From assembly GCA_030248135.1 (NCBI GenBank), contig JASANC010000572.1:26693-90692 (forward strand): DNA of 64,000 nucleotides, in the 5' to 3' direction. Positions 13,187 through 27,317 of the stretch are shown piece by piece. Position numbers and translations under genes: made by a program. The stretch's first letter is position 1. Each line of letters starts with the position of its first letter. This stretch comes from Theristus sp. LFF4_11. Taxonomy: Eukaryota; Nematoda; Chromadorea; Monhysterida; Xyalidae. Below the pieces are notes generated by a model. It searched no databases. It was given only the letters and a program-made list of their open reading frames with translations, and was not told the DNA's origin.

Positions 13187-13349
13187 CCAGGGCCGCGCGA
13201 ACGCAGCCCCGACACACAAAAATGACGCGGTCCGCGTACCCCAACTCGGAGCAGCGGTGGAGGTCAACCTGCCCGTGGTGCAATGGACAAGCCTCGCCCC
13301 AGGAGTTCTGCCTTGCTGATCACAGAAACCTCCCCCGCCAGGTAAGTTT
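13187..13349 (-). ncRNA. U1: U1 spliceosomal snRNA gene, copy 1
   Basis: Read on the minus strand, the RNA starts AAACTTACCTGGCGGGGGAG, containing the invariant ACUUACCUG that pairs with 5' splice sites. Stem-loop I follows (GUGAUCA segment), then GGGGCGAGGCTTGTCCATTG, nearly identical to stem-loop II of animal U1. A uridine-rich Sm site (ATTTTTG) and the 3' hairpin GGGCTGCGTTCGCGCGGCCC complete it. At about 163 nt the length is normal for U1. It is transcribed divergently from INTS11. It differs from copy 2 by one base in the body: the base after ATTTTTG is T here and A there. Recognition is by sequence and order of the canonical elements; I consider it secure. Confidence 0.95.
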
Positions 13350-13446
13350 ATGAGAGGTGCTATGGAGGCGGGTCGTTCTCGCGTGTAACATCAGCCGTAC
13401 TGCCAACGAAACATTTCGTTGTTTACTGTGCGTGGGCAGTGGATGC
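13350..13446 (-). promoter_or_regulatory. snRNA promoter (PSE region) of U1 copy 1
   Basis: The roughly 97 bases upstream of this U1 are essentially identical to those upstream of copy 2 (36223-36318), while sequence beyond diverges at once. This interval should contain the proximal sequence element bound by SNAPc at about -55, for example within CAGTACGGCTGATGTTACAC. The exact element is inferred from position and conservation. Confidence 0.7.
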
Positions 13447-13697
13447 TTTGCTTTTCGTTATTCAGTTCCTCGGTTTGGTCTTTCTTGTTCGCTTCTTTTT
13501 TGTCTTTGAAACTGACTTGTTCAATGCGTTCTTTTGTTGAATTTTTGTCTGTTTCACATTTTAGAATTCTTCAACAACAAGAAGAAACGAAACGAAAGAG
13601 GAGGTTGCTTGCTTGCTGCGTTGGATTTGGAAGCTGACCGAAAAAAATTGAGGGTTTTTGAAGTTCATTGGCAGGCGGAAGCTAAAAAAACAGCAAA

Positions 13698-16600
13698 ATG
13701 CCCGAAATGAAAGTGGTCACGCTTGGTGCTGGTCAGGACGTCGGTCGCAGCTGCGTTCTCGTCTCCATTGGTAAAACAGTTTTTGTTAAATTTGAAAATT
13801 TGTGTTTTTAACGATTTCCCTCTGCTTGCCAACTGTCGTTTCATCATCCTCCGTTTCGGCATTTTTACCTCGACAGTCAATTAAACAGTACAACTTTGCA
13901 AGTCACTCGATAAAGATGAGACCAGGCGAGGTCGCCTCCGTGGCTTGGTGGTTAGCATGCTCGCCTTCGACTCAGAAGGTGACGGGTTGAGGTTCGATCC
14001 CCCACAAACTGCCGTCAGTGTAGCTCTCTACTCAAATAAATATTAACTACACTGAAAAAACTTTCGGATTCGCTGCCCTCCGGGGATATAGCGACCGCAG
14101 GCTACCGAAACCGAAATCGGGCTAAGATCACTGTTGCCCCCAGGACAGAGCGGGGCTTATAGACTGTCCCCCTCACGTGACGAGGGTATTGGTTCCACGG
14201 GATGGTGAGCGGTCCATTCTCAAAACCCACCGGAGTTTGGTACCTTCGGGTTTCCGGAATCGGTGGGGGCGTGCTTCAAATATATAATATGAAAAAAATC
14301 ACGACCACCACCGTTTGTTGTGTGGTGAACTGAACTGAACACAAACACAACACCAACAAATCAGTAAATCATACAATCACGGGAGCACGAATCTAAACGA
14401 TGGATCGACTGTTTGTTTAACTGTTCTGATTCAATATGAACACCATTCATTCATTGCGATTTGCAACATGGACGAGTTGGTCGCGCAACTTTCTGGCGAG
14501 TCATAGCGACGCCAAAGACAAAATCTGCTGCTGTCCAACAAACCAACGAAACCAAACTCAGGCGGCCGCAACGTGATGCTCGACTGCGGCATGCACGCCG
14601 GCCACAACGACGCGCGCAAGTTTCCGGATTTTTCGTTCGTGGCCGACTTGACTGACGGCAATGCGGATAAGTTTCTGACGTTGGTGCCCGGTGTTTGTTC
14701 TTTCTTGAATCTTGCCGTGTGCACACGTTTGCGTTTGCTTGAAAGTTCAGCAGATTGAATGAAAAGTCAAATTCAGTCGGGCCGGATATTTTGTAGTATC
14801 AGTTGGTTTGGTAGGGATGGCACGGAAAAGAAACCGTTTTTTTCATAAAAAAGAAACCGGTTTTTTTACCTTGTGGTTTGGTATCACGCTCGACCGTGAT
14901 ACGCGCAGTGCAGTCGAGCACCAGGGCAGGGTGGCGAAATGCATGCGTCAGCGTCACACGCACACACTTTGAGACATCATAAAATATCCGGTGGCCTGAC
15001 AGCAAGTGAGATACGAACATGAGCACTCGCCACACAGATGCGTGATCATCAGCCATTTCCACCTCGACCACTGCGGGGCGCTGCCACATTTCACCGAAGT
15101 CGTCGGCTTCACCGGCCCGATCTACATGACGTATCCGACGAAAGCGATTGCGCCCGTGCTTTTGGTAACGAAATGTTTTGCTAGTACTGTACAGCTTAGC
15201 ACAAATGCATGGACAAAGTGTACGAAGTAATGCTAGAATTACAGAGCAAGTGCATGTTGGCAGTGTTGTTTGCGACCTTGCACACATCATCACATCACTA
15301 CAGATCATCCACGGACATCACAGTGCAGTTCATGGGATCCATATGACTGATACAACTATGACCTATTTTTTTAAAGTATAAATGACGTATGGTTGCCATA
15401 CATGCGCTTGCCGTTCACAGCAAACCAGACTTTCCGTTGAGCCGATTTCTTTGCATAAGCAAATGGTGCATGTCAAATCAGCCAACAAATGAATTTTAGG
15501 TGTAGTTGGAAACGGGCGTTTTGAAGATGGTTTTTTGGGTTGAAGGTGGGGGGTGGGATTCTGTGCAGGCTGATGCGTGCGTTCTGTATAGACCTGCACA
15601 GAATGCACGCATCAACTGCACCTGTGTGCAACGCAGCCAATCAGCTGGTTGTATATGTTGGCCGGATGGACTGTAAGCAACAATCGGAAACTGCAAACAT
15701 TTTTTGTGTTTGTTCAGGAAGATTACCGTCGCATTCAACTGGAGCACCGCGGTGACAAGTCGATGTACACGTCTGAAAACATCAAGCAGTGCATGAAAAA
15801 AGTGGTCGCCGTCAGCTTGCACGAAACAATCAAGGTCGGCTCCTTGCACCAACACAACAACCGACGAATCTTACTCACTCGAAACACTAAAACATTGGCT
15901 GCGGTTGCTGAAAAAAACCCATGAATCATGCAATTCAGTGCGAGAATTTTATTGTCTCCATTTTTATCCATTGGCGTGTGTCACTGTGACACGCACAAAC
16001 TCGCTTGATTTAATTCGCACACAATTCAAAAGAAACTTTATTTCTGTCATTTTTTCCGACTGTATCCGTCTGTCAAATCTCAATTTTTGCAACTTGTTTT
16101 ATTCATTTGTATGTATTGTCTGCGACTCAAGGCATTTGCAGTCGTGGAAAGGAATTCAGTTTTAAGCTTGATACGGAATTTCAAACTGGCCCTAGTGTAT
16201 TAATAGTGACTCAACCGTATCTCAGCGACACGGGACACTTCACCAACTTCGAATTCCCGCGTCAAGCATAAAACTATTTTGATAGTGGGGGGGGTGTTTT
16301 TTTTTTTTTTTGCAGACTGCCCTGTTGCAGAAGTGTCCTGTACACGGGCGACTACAACACCACGCCCGATCGTCATTTGGGCGTTTCACCAGACTGCTCT
16401 GTTGCAGAAGTGTCCTGTACACGGGCGACTACAACACCACGCCCGATCGTCATTTGGGCGTTTCACCAGACTGCCCTGTTGCAGAAGTGTCCTGTACACG
16501 GGCGACTACAACACCACGCCCGATCGTCATTTGGGCGTTTCACCAGACTGCCCTGTTGCAGAAGTGTCCTGTACACGGGCGACTACAACACCACGCCCGA

Positions 16601-19600
16601 TCGTCATCTGGGCGCCGCGCAGGTGCGTGCCGGACTGAAGCCGGACCTGTTGATCACGGAGACCACGTACGCCACCACCATCAGAGACTCGAAACGAGCG
16701 CGAGAGCGCGACTTTCTCAAGAAGGTCCATGACGTCATCGACAGGAAGGGCAAGGTCGGTGGGGCCGGCGCGTGTCATGTGTGGGTTGTTCGGTCTGTGT
16801 GATTTGGTCGAATGCTTGGTGTTTGGAAAACTGCTTTCGAAATGATTAATGATGACGTTTAAAAACCATCGCCTGAACCTGAACTCGGCCGTTGTGCTCT
16901 CTGCAACCAAAAGAGGGCATGTGTTCTTTGTTTATAAAACGATTTTTTTGTCATTTCCGACAATTTACGTTTTGTTTTCAGTTGATAGTCGTCTCGAAAC
17001 CCACTGATTGCGGCAATCACCGTATAACCCATCCAACCCGTAATAACCCGCTGAGAGCGAGCTTCGCTGCCATTATTTCAGATGCACTCAAGTGCAACAC
17101 CCAATTATTGCACCACAATCAGTCGCACCATTTCACCAATTGCATGTCAACTTACTTCAGGTGCTGATTCCGGTGTTCGCGTTAGGCCGCGCGCAGGAGC
17201 TGTGCATTCTGATCGAGTCCTATTGGGAGCGCATGGGCTTGACGGTGCCGATCTATTTCTCGCAAGGACTCGCCGAGAAGGCGAATAGCTACTATCGACT
17301 GTTCATCAACTGGACGAATGAGAAGATCAAACGAACGTTCGTCCATCGTAACATGTTCGATTTCAAGCACATCAGACCGTTCGACCTCAGCATGGCCGAC
17401 ATGCCCGGCCCGATGGTGTTGTTTGCGACGCCCGGTGCGGTTTTTTGGTCTTTTTGGTGTTTTTGTTATTTCGGCTTCTGTGTTTTTCTAGTGTTTTTTG
17501 TGGACGTTTCACTTTCGGTGCTGTGAAATCGGATTTGCTGATTCCGATACAATACAATTGATTCGTCAGAAAGCATGTTTGGTTTCGTCGGTCAGCCATG
17601 TGCCAGATTTTCAGTTGGAAGAAATCGCGCGCATTTCAAGAGGTGATAATAGCGAATGAAAACCGATGTTTTGGAAGTTAAGCAAAAGTTCACACGTAAT
17701 GGATAGAAATTTTCCAAGCAAACAGAGCTATCATCTATTTTCACCATTTCCAGGGATGCTGCACGGCGGCCAGTCACTGAAGGTGTTCGCGCAGTGGGCG
17801 CCCGAGCCGAGCAACATGATCATCATGCCTGGCTACTGTGTCGCAGGCACGCCGGGGCATGCCGTCATTCAGGTATGTCGTCATCAGCGGTGCGCTTTTG
17901 TCGCCCTTTTTGCTGTTTTTTTTGCGGCGTTATCGATCGTCAGATGGCAAGGTGTTCTGTGCGTGTATGCTGGGTTATCTATCACTTATCAAACGTCTCA
18001 TGTTCGTTGTTTTTTTATTCAGGGCGCCAAACGGGTACTTATTGAGAATCGCATGGTCGATGTCAACTTGGCCGTTGAGTACATGTCGTTCAGTGCGCAT
18101 GCTGACGCAAAGGGTGAGGCTTGGTCTGTTGATGTTTGTCGCGTAAATTACCAACACGTCAAGTTTTGGGGATAGCAACGGTAAAAGCAGCTTGTATGCT
18201 ACGCTTCAAAAAACAATCAAGAATCGGTTTCTGAAAGCCGATTTGAAATGAAACCGACTTTCACTGCTAAAGAAAAAACAACTCTGTTGAGTTTGACTTG
18301 ACTGATTGAGTTCATTGACTTTTCAAAAGGTTCAGCCTATTTTTCTCACGGCAGTTTTCACTAATTTCCAGGTATCATGCAGTTGATCCGCGACCAGCAG
18401 CCGCGTCACGTGATGTTCGTCCACGGCGAGAACACGAAAATGGAGTTCTTGAAAGAAAAAGTTGAAAAGGTATTCGGTGTTGGAAAGACACCATTTTTGC
18501 CCGGTTTGTCTTTACAGTACTGTGTGGTGCAGCATTGCATCGTATCTGCTGGTTCAGGTCGCAGTGTTTTTTTGACATGATCTATTGGTAAACGTGTCCC
18601 GGGTCGTCAACAAGACAAAAAAAACAGGAACAGTGTTCCACGTTTTTCCGCCAGTGTGTGCCATCTAAAATGGCGACCCCAATATATTAGACAAGTAAAA
18701 TGACTAAAGTAACCTGACTGTTTCATGAGGGGAACGTTCGTTTGGTTGTTCGTTGCAGGAGTTTGGCGTGCGCGTGTTCAAGCCTGCGAACGGCGAGACG
18801 ATCCGGGTGCCGACGGAGCTGCAGATGACGCTGCGCGTGCCGCGGCGCCTGATCGAGCACAGTCTCGCGATGCAGCCGACGCCCGCCAAGCAGCGCTGTC
18901 CGTTCAACGCGTACGTCACCATCGATGCGCCCGGTTGGTTGCACACACGCTGACGCTCTGATGCGTTGTTGTCACGCACATCAGACTTGACGACTGAAAA
19001 ATCCCACCAGATGAAGAAAATCACAAGACTGAGTCCCACTTCTCGCCAAACCCTGGTGAAGTGTAAAAACCCTATTCTGGGCCTGTGGAGTACGGTGCTT
19101 ACCGTATTCTGTCCCACCTGGCACGACATTACTTCAATCAACTACTTGTGTCTGTTGCGGTTGTTCTGTTCTTGTTGTTAATTTCATCAATGTTCATAGT
19201 GAGAGTTCAAAAAAATGCCATCTCTTGTCAATCAACCATCGCCATCGTCAACGAAACGTAAAGTGAAATCGCTTGGAACCAATGCAGTGATGGGTGATCA
19301 TCGAGTGATACAGTAAGATCGTGTCTCCTCGACTGAATACGGTGGATACTGCACTCCATCATGAACCACCGTTTTCAATTTCAATTGATATTTTTGTTCG
19401 CGACTCACAATCATTTTTTATGCAATTTCAGCCCCCGGCGAATCAAAAGAGAAAGTTGACCACCTGCAAAAGTTACACGTCATTTCGGCGGCTGAGGCCG
19501 CCCATCGCATGGGACTACCGTTGCACACCGTGAAGTTCACGTCAAAGGTCGCTTTCCACGCCGCGCAGCCAAACTTGAGCGCAAAAGACACTGGTGCGTG

Positions 19601-20248
19601 AGACAAGTGCTCGTTGGAGTGCACAGTCACATTCACAACTTGGGCAGCACTGACTGAGACAAGTCTTGTCAAATCACAATCTCAGTCCATTTTCACAAAC
19701 GTCTTTCTTCTGGAATACCTGGCTGGAATAGATGTTTGGAAAATGAAGAAACCAGAAAGGACTATCGAAATGCGCACATACACGCGCACCATCAAAGGCC
19801 GTGTAGTCGTGTGCAGCATGTGCGCGTTCGGAGGGCGAAAGCGCACTGCAGGGCCCGCCTGAAGTTCTGGAGTGAAGCAAGAAATCAGGCAAATAATGCG
19901 GACAAAATATCAGAAAACATCAACACTCGCACGCCCAGTTTTTGCACGGCAGCTCAGTTCTGGTGGAGTGTCGTGGATGACATCAGCGACGAGCTGGACG
20001 CCATCGAGCAGCCGTTGACGGAGAGCAGCGTGCAATACGGCGCCAACGTCACCATGGAACTGCGCAACTGCGCTGGCGACGCTGCCGAGCTGACGAAACA
20101 CACCGAGGGGGGCTCGGTGATGGACACGAGTGCAACGACCACTGACAATTGGAGACCGGAAATCGCAGTCACTTGGTACTGGGAGGAAGACGCGTTGGCT
20201 AATCGCATTCTGGGAAGTCTTGTGAAAAAGTCGAAGCAGATACGGTGA
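13698..20248 (+). CDS. INTS11: Integrator complex subunit 11 (RNA endonuclease)
   Basis: Exons: 13698-13770, 14562-14679, 15038-15164, 15718-15834, 16562-16754, 17161-17434, 17754-17872, 18023-18113, 18372-18469, 18759-18933, 19432-19593 and 19953-20248. The product closely follows animal INTS11: start [19 protein letters not shown], metallo-beta-lactamase motif [11 protein letters not shown] (zinc ligands), [62 protein letters not shown] and FVHGE of the beta-CASP domain. INTS11 is the catalytic subunit that cleaves snRNA precursors and promoter-proximal nascent transcripts in the nucleus. A short exon (3n+2 nt, about 28 codons) carrying the third metal-binding motif (usually AGHVLGAAMF) is expected between 15834 and 16562 but I cannot find it. 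The following exon's junction is amplified four times. Several donors are atypical (GTTGGT, GTCGGT). It is head-to-head with U1 and tail-to-tail with RPL11. Confidence 0.93.
13928..14295 (+). repeat. SINE family A, tRNA-derived, in INTS11 intron 1
   Basis: The head carries RNA polymerase III box A (TGGCTTGGTGGTTAGC) and box B (GGTTCGATCC) at tRNA-like spacing, followed by a non-tRNA body shared with the fragments at 1616 and 20822 and an A-rich end. The acceptor stem no longer pairs, so it is a SINE and not a functional tRNA gene. Confidence 0.75.
14810..14885. repeat. Fragment related to the hAT-type element
   Basis: GGTAGGGATGGCACGG, AAAGAAACCG and AAACCGGTTTTTTTACC resemble the ends of the element at 37662-38462 (TAGGGTTGGCACAGG, AAACCGGTTTTTTACC). 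The piece is short and lies in INTS11 intron 2. Confidence 0.45.
15385..15490 (-). mobile_element. Truncated M1 MITE
   Basis: The reverse complement matches the right part of M1 (ATGCGCTTGCCGTTCACAGC, then AAACCAGACTTTCCGTT). Both terminal repeats are missing. It lies in INTS11 intron 3. Confidence 0.6.
16313..16620 (+). repeat. 77-bp tandem repeat across an INTS11 intron-exon junction, 4 copies
   Basis: Units start at 16313, 16390, 16467 and 16544. Each carries 18 bases of acceptor (ending CTGTTGCAG) plus about 55 bases of the exon encoding [15 protein letters not shown]. Copies 1-3 are almost identical (one C/T difference); the fourth runs into the genuine exon (CATCTGGGCGCCGCGCAG). A G/T homopolymer tract precedes the array. 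Each extra unit shifts the frame, but the three extra units together (231 nt) restore it, and the array is open in all three frames. Confidence 0.95.
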
Positions 20249-20410
20249 AATTTGTCTCATTGTTGTTATTGGAGTGATATTTTCATGTTCAGTTCTGTCG
20301 ATTTTCGTTTGGAAGTTGGCATTTCTTTTGGTCGACTCCAGCTTCGTTTCCTGTGAGACGGGTTCATTGTTGCAAAATTTGTTTTTTCTTGTTGGTCAAA
20401 TTTAAAATGA

Positions 20411-20416
20411 AATAAA
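20411..20416 (+). terminator. Polyadenylation signal of INTS11
   Basis: AATAAA lies about 160 bases downstream of the INTS11 stop, in the 361-bp gap before the convergent RPL11 stop. Confidence 0.5.
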
Positions 20417-20609
20417 AACAGTTGAAGTCAGCACAACAATTTTCATGTTTTCATTCCTTCGCAACGCATAACGAATGTTCACATTCAAACAATAACAGGA
20501 ACAACGAAGACACAATAGTACACATTCCTCTGCTTTGTCAATCAGCCTAAGTAACATTCTGATATTTTTTCATCCATCAATCAATAAGCTTCTAGTTTTT
20601 GCTGGCCAT

Positions 20610-22983
<2,374 letters not shown>

Positions 22984-23102
22984 TCAAATTGTGGTTGTTT
23001 TTTAAACGAAAGCGCAAGGCGTATTTCCGATTGGAAACTCGACAGAAAAAAAGCAACTAGCTGAGAAAATCTACAGTTGCTAAACAGAAAGTTCAGTTCC
23101 AC

Positions 23103-23900
23103 TTGGGTTGGCTTATGGGAAGGCCACGTTTGACGCGTGTATGCTTAAAAAGCAAAGGTTTACATCAGTTTTGCTTTGTGGGCTTTGAGTGCTGGACACT
23201 GCTTTTGTGGCTTGGTTGTTGTTTAGTTCAGTTCGAGTTCAGTTGCAAATGCAGAAAATTTGTTGTCTGAGCAAAATTTAATTCAAGAATAGCAAAATCT
23301 TGTTATTCTTCAGAAACCTGACCTGACAATAAGGAGGTTCGCAACAATTAAAATTTAAAAAACCATTCAAAAAGACAATGGGGCCAAATACTTTGATCAA
23401 TTAATTTTTTTCTCAATTCTTAACAATTGATTGACAAGACTTTATACTAATGCATGTTGATGCCCGAGTTACGCGTTAGCAGCAGGACCGCTTGGCCTGC
23501 GTGTACAATTATGAACTTTTAGCAGCCCAAGGCACTTTTTGTCCGGTCTTTCCAAGCCCCCAACCAGTCCAGTCCAGTACGAACAACAAAAAACAGCGTT
23601 GGTTGTTGAGCGAAATTAAAAATTAACATACCGGAGTGAATCGGGTCATGTTGAACTGCTTTTTTGACTACGTACCGGTTAACGGGTACGACGACGAAAA
23701 TTTAAAAAAATAATGCGTCGGTTTCCAGTGCCACGCCACGCCAACTTTTGGATCGCTTGGATTGGATTGCCGAATGTCCTTGCTCCAATCTCTAAGCTCC
23801 TACCTAAGGTTTTCCTGGAGAAATACACTTTATTTAAAATTAGCGAAATTTTTAAGAATTTCGAAAAAAAACGGTCAATTCTGGTCAACTATGAGCATAG
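23103..23900. other. RPL11 upstream region
   Basis: This would contain the RPL11 promoter and any 5' non-coding exon. No further gene is recognised. The sequence is AT-rich and becomes homopolymer-rich toward 23930. Confidence 0.35.
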
Positions 23901-24664
23901 TTGTTTCAAAACCGGGGGCAGTACCGTGGGCGGGGGGGGGGGGGGTACACACACCCCCCAGAGCACCAGAGTAGGGTTGTTAAAAAAAACAAAAATCGTC
24001 ATTTTTGTTTTTTTTTAATTTTTTTTTAAATTTCAAAAATCAAAGTTGTGCTAAATCAATCAGGGAGTCCGAAGAACCACATATGATATGCAAGCGCCTC
24101 CCGAATGACTCCCGTATGGCGGAACTTTGCAGATTTTGTTTTGGTGACCTCAATTACCCCTTTTCCAAACCGTCACCATGCCTCTTCTTGTGTTTTGACC
24201 TCCAAAACGTCACTAATTGTCCCCAGCTAAACTAATGCTAAAGTGAAGACAAACATACCGCCTTGAAATTCGATCAATTCTTCTGATGGTGTCGCGACAA
24301 CACGACACGAAGCAGCAAGCAACCAGACAACGTAGCGCTTGCAAACGGAGCAGCGAGCACAATCGGACGCTCTGCGAGGCGAATCGTCACCTTATCTGCA
24401 TCGGAAATGGTAGGCCAAGCTTTGGGACGCTCAAAAACTTCATCGCAGATGTTGTCGTAGCCTAAAATCAGTCGGTAAAACGGCCCAAAATCGACTGCTA
24501 AACAGTACCGTGGGCCCAAAACAATTTTCGAAGGGGGGGGGGTATGGTGCCGTGGACAGTACCGTGGGCCCAAACAAATTTTCGAAGGGGGGGGTATGGT
24601 GCCGTGGGGGGGGGGGGGGTGCCGACCAAAAAGTGAGGGGGGGTCTAACCTGTGGTAACGTGGG

Positions 24665-25466
24665 ACTAGGGTTAGGGGAAAAAAAATCCGAATTTTTTTT
24701 TTAATTAAAAAAAAAATTTAAAAAAAAATTTTTTTTTTACAAGTTAGGTTCGTTCGAAGCGTCTCGTCGAGCTGAGTTCATCTAGACTATTTTCAGAACG
24801 ATCCGGGAAACTATAAGAGCGAAAATCGTGTTTTATTGAAATTATGTCCATTTCATAGAGGGAAAGTTGCATTTTCAACAGTAAAACAGGGCAATTTTTC
24901 ACGTGTACTTGAATATTGAACCGTTCTTAGTGGTTCCTCTTTAGAAAATTACCAAAATTTGACTGTGTTCAAAAATTCCTGTTTGCTGTAGCTAAGTCGG
25001 CAACCCCTGTCGACCCGGTCGCCCCCCCCCCCCCCAAGACACTTACTTTCAGGTTCAACCAGCTATGCTATCTGCCACATGGCGAGAGCCCACTCTTCAA
25101 ATCATCGTATCGAAAACACGTACCATGATTTCGCGATCACGTTGCGGGCAACTGACAGACGCAAGTTTAACACGTTAGTTTAGCTCAGCACGCAAGTTTT
25201 AACATGTGGCCATGTTATCGGGTGTCTGAAAAACGGTCGTGTGATGTGGTATTAACCAACATCTCCGCTCAAATTGTTTAACAATATATCGCACAACTCC
25301 ATTGTAGACCTATAACATACGCCAATCAACAAGATATCATGTTCATCTCATGGCCTACCGACTGAAAAACATGTTCTAAGTTGCAAGAAAACGATTTCTG
25401 AAACGATATTTCAATTCAGTTAAGTCATTTCAACGCTAAAAATTGACTCTAGAAGTCATCCAAATC
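24665..25466 (+). repeat. Direct repeat copy 1 (empty M3 site)
   Basis: This runs from a CTAGGGTTAGGGG start, through CAAGTTAGGTTCGTTCGAAG and CACATGGCGA, to CGCTAAAAATTGACTCT. It is more than 90% identical by eye to 27318-28287. Relative to copy 2 it has about 75 extra bases near 24990-25063 and lacks the M3 insertion; its uninterrupted site ATAACATACGCCAATC is at about 25313-25328. Confidence 0.8.
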
Positions 25467-26843
25467 GAAAAACATGGAGTACGTCGGTCAAAATGACCAA
25501 ATAATGACATTTACCTGAGCACACAAAGAAGTTGGGAAGAAAATTTGGTTTGAACTTTCAAAAAATTATGCCATAAATCGAATTTTCAGAGCAAAGTAGA
25601 AGAAAAAATTTTCAAATTTTTTTTTTAAGTTTGAAAAAAAAATCCAAATTTTTTTTTTAAAAAAACGAAGAAAAAAAATTTTTTTTCAAAGCCCCTAACC
25701 CTACGTGGGACCCCCCCCAGGGGGTCCCATGGGGGGGGTGCATTTTTTCAAAATTTTCTGTGGGGGGGTCCACCCCCCCCCACCCCCCATGAAATTTTTT
25801 CGCTTAAATTTTAAAGGAAAAACGCTAAATTTAGCTGCAAAATCTTTGAAATTACAATGAAGATGGTCAAGTTATCATATATTCAGCTTATATTATAGAC
25901 TTTATAGACAAAAAATCATGATTTTCGAAAAAAAATTTAGGGTGTGCAGAAAATTTTGGGGGGGGGTCTCCGCCAGACAAAATTTCATGGGGGGTGTGGG
26001 GCAGTACCGTGGGCGGGGGGGGGGGTGGGGGGGGTTAACCCCCCCACAGCCCCCGAGACCGGCGGGTGGGGGGGGTGGGGGGGGCACCGTGCCCCCCCCC
26101 CCAACACCCGGGCCCCCCCCCCCGGCCCCCCCCCCCCCCTCGAAAATTTGGCCGACACCCCCCCCCCCCCCCCCCCCATGAAATTTTGTCTGGCGGACAC
26201 CCCCCCCCCCGAATTATCTGCACCCCCTCAATTTTTTTTCGAAAATCATGATTTTTTGTCTATAAAGTCCATAATATAAGCTGAATATATGATAACTTGA
26301 CCATCTTCATTGTTATTTCAAAGATTTTGCAGCAAAATTTAGCGTTTTTCCTTTCAAATTTGAGCGAAAAAATTTCCTGGGGGGGTGGGGGGGGTGGACC
26401 CCCCCACAGAAAATTTTGAAAAAATGCACCCCCCCCATGGGACCCCCCTGGGGGGGTCCCACGTTCCCATCGGTTGGACCCCCCCCCTCACTTTTTGGTC
26501 GGCACCCCCCCCACGGTACCATACCCCCCCCTCGAAAATTTTTTTGGGCCCACGGTACTGGTGTGGGGGGTGTCGGCCAAATTTTCGAGGGGGGGGGTCC
26601 AAAGGGGGGGGGGCCCGGTTTTAGGGGGGGGGTGGCACGGCCCCCCCCCCCACCCCCCACCCGACGGTCTCGGGTGATGTGGGGGGGGGGTACCCCCCCC
26701 ACCCCCCCCCCCGCCCACGGTACTGCCCGTAATGCATCATTATTAAAACAGCTGCATCTGCAGTTCCGGTGCTCCTCCTCCATAACACAAGAAAGAAAAA
26801 AATGCAAAAACTAAATTGATCATTTTCACCTTATCAAAAAGGC

Positions 26844-26880
26844 TTGGCTTAGGATTAGGATTAGGTTTAGGATTAGGAAC
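26844..26880 (+). repeat. TTAGGA-type hexamer run
   Basis: About six units of TTAGGA/TTAGGT in tandem, resembling degenerate telomeric repeats. Short TTAGGG-like motifs also begin the repeat copies at 24665 and 27318. Confidence 0.6.
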
Positions 26881-27117
26881 CTACAACGACTCATTACAAG
26901 CAACCTCAGATCAAAAATCAAAAAAATCACTTTTAAGAATGTATACAAAACAAATCCTGCTGCTAAAGGTTTTACGAGGTATAATCAAAGAAAATTTTTG
27001 TTGAACTTTCGAAAAATTGTGCCAAAATTGAGGTTTTCAGAGCATATTAGAGGAAAATTTTTCGATTTTTTTTTAAATCGGCATTTTTGTTTTTTTTAAT
27101 CACTTTTAAAAAAAATA

Positions 27118-27148
<31 letters not shown>

Positions 27149-27317
27149 ATAAAAAAATAAAAATAAACCCTATACCAGAGACCGTCGGGTGGGGGGGCAC
27201 CGTGCCACTGCCACCCCCCCCCCTTCCCCTAAAACCGGGCACCCCCCCCCCATCGGACCCCCCTCGAAAATTTGGCCGACCTAGTACCGAAGACGAGGGG
27301 GGTGGGGGGGTACATCT

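Noticed and set aside
13239..13352. Plus-strand open frame with a Cys-Pro-Trp-Cys motif (antisense in U1), mirrored on the minus strand at 36315-36481
   Set aside because: Both are simply the reverse complement of U1 snRNA; the apparent conserved protein is RNA-gene conservation.
13930..14010. Functional tRNA gene
   Set aside because: Boxes A and B are good, but the acceptor and T stems do not pair and the sequence continues into a SINE body.
15834..16312. Segment near 16208-16270 (frame with SDTGHFTNF) as the missing INTS11 exon
   Set aside because: Only the Gly-His pair agrees with the expected AGHVLGAAMF motif, the flanks do not match and there is no splice donor in the right phase.
25902..26814. 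Open frames encoding Pro-rich or Gly-rich proteins
   Set aside because: They are translations of poly-C/poly-G tracts within the foldback repeat, open in many frames on both strands.
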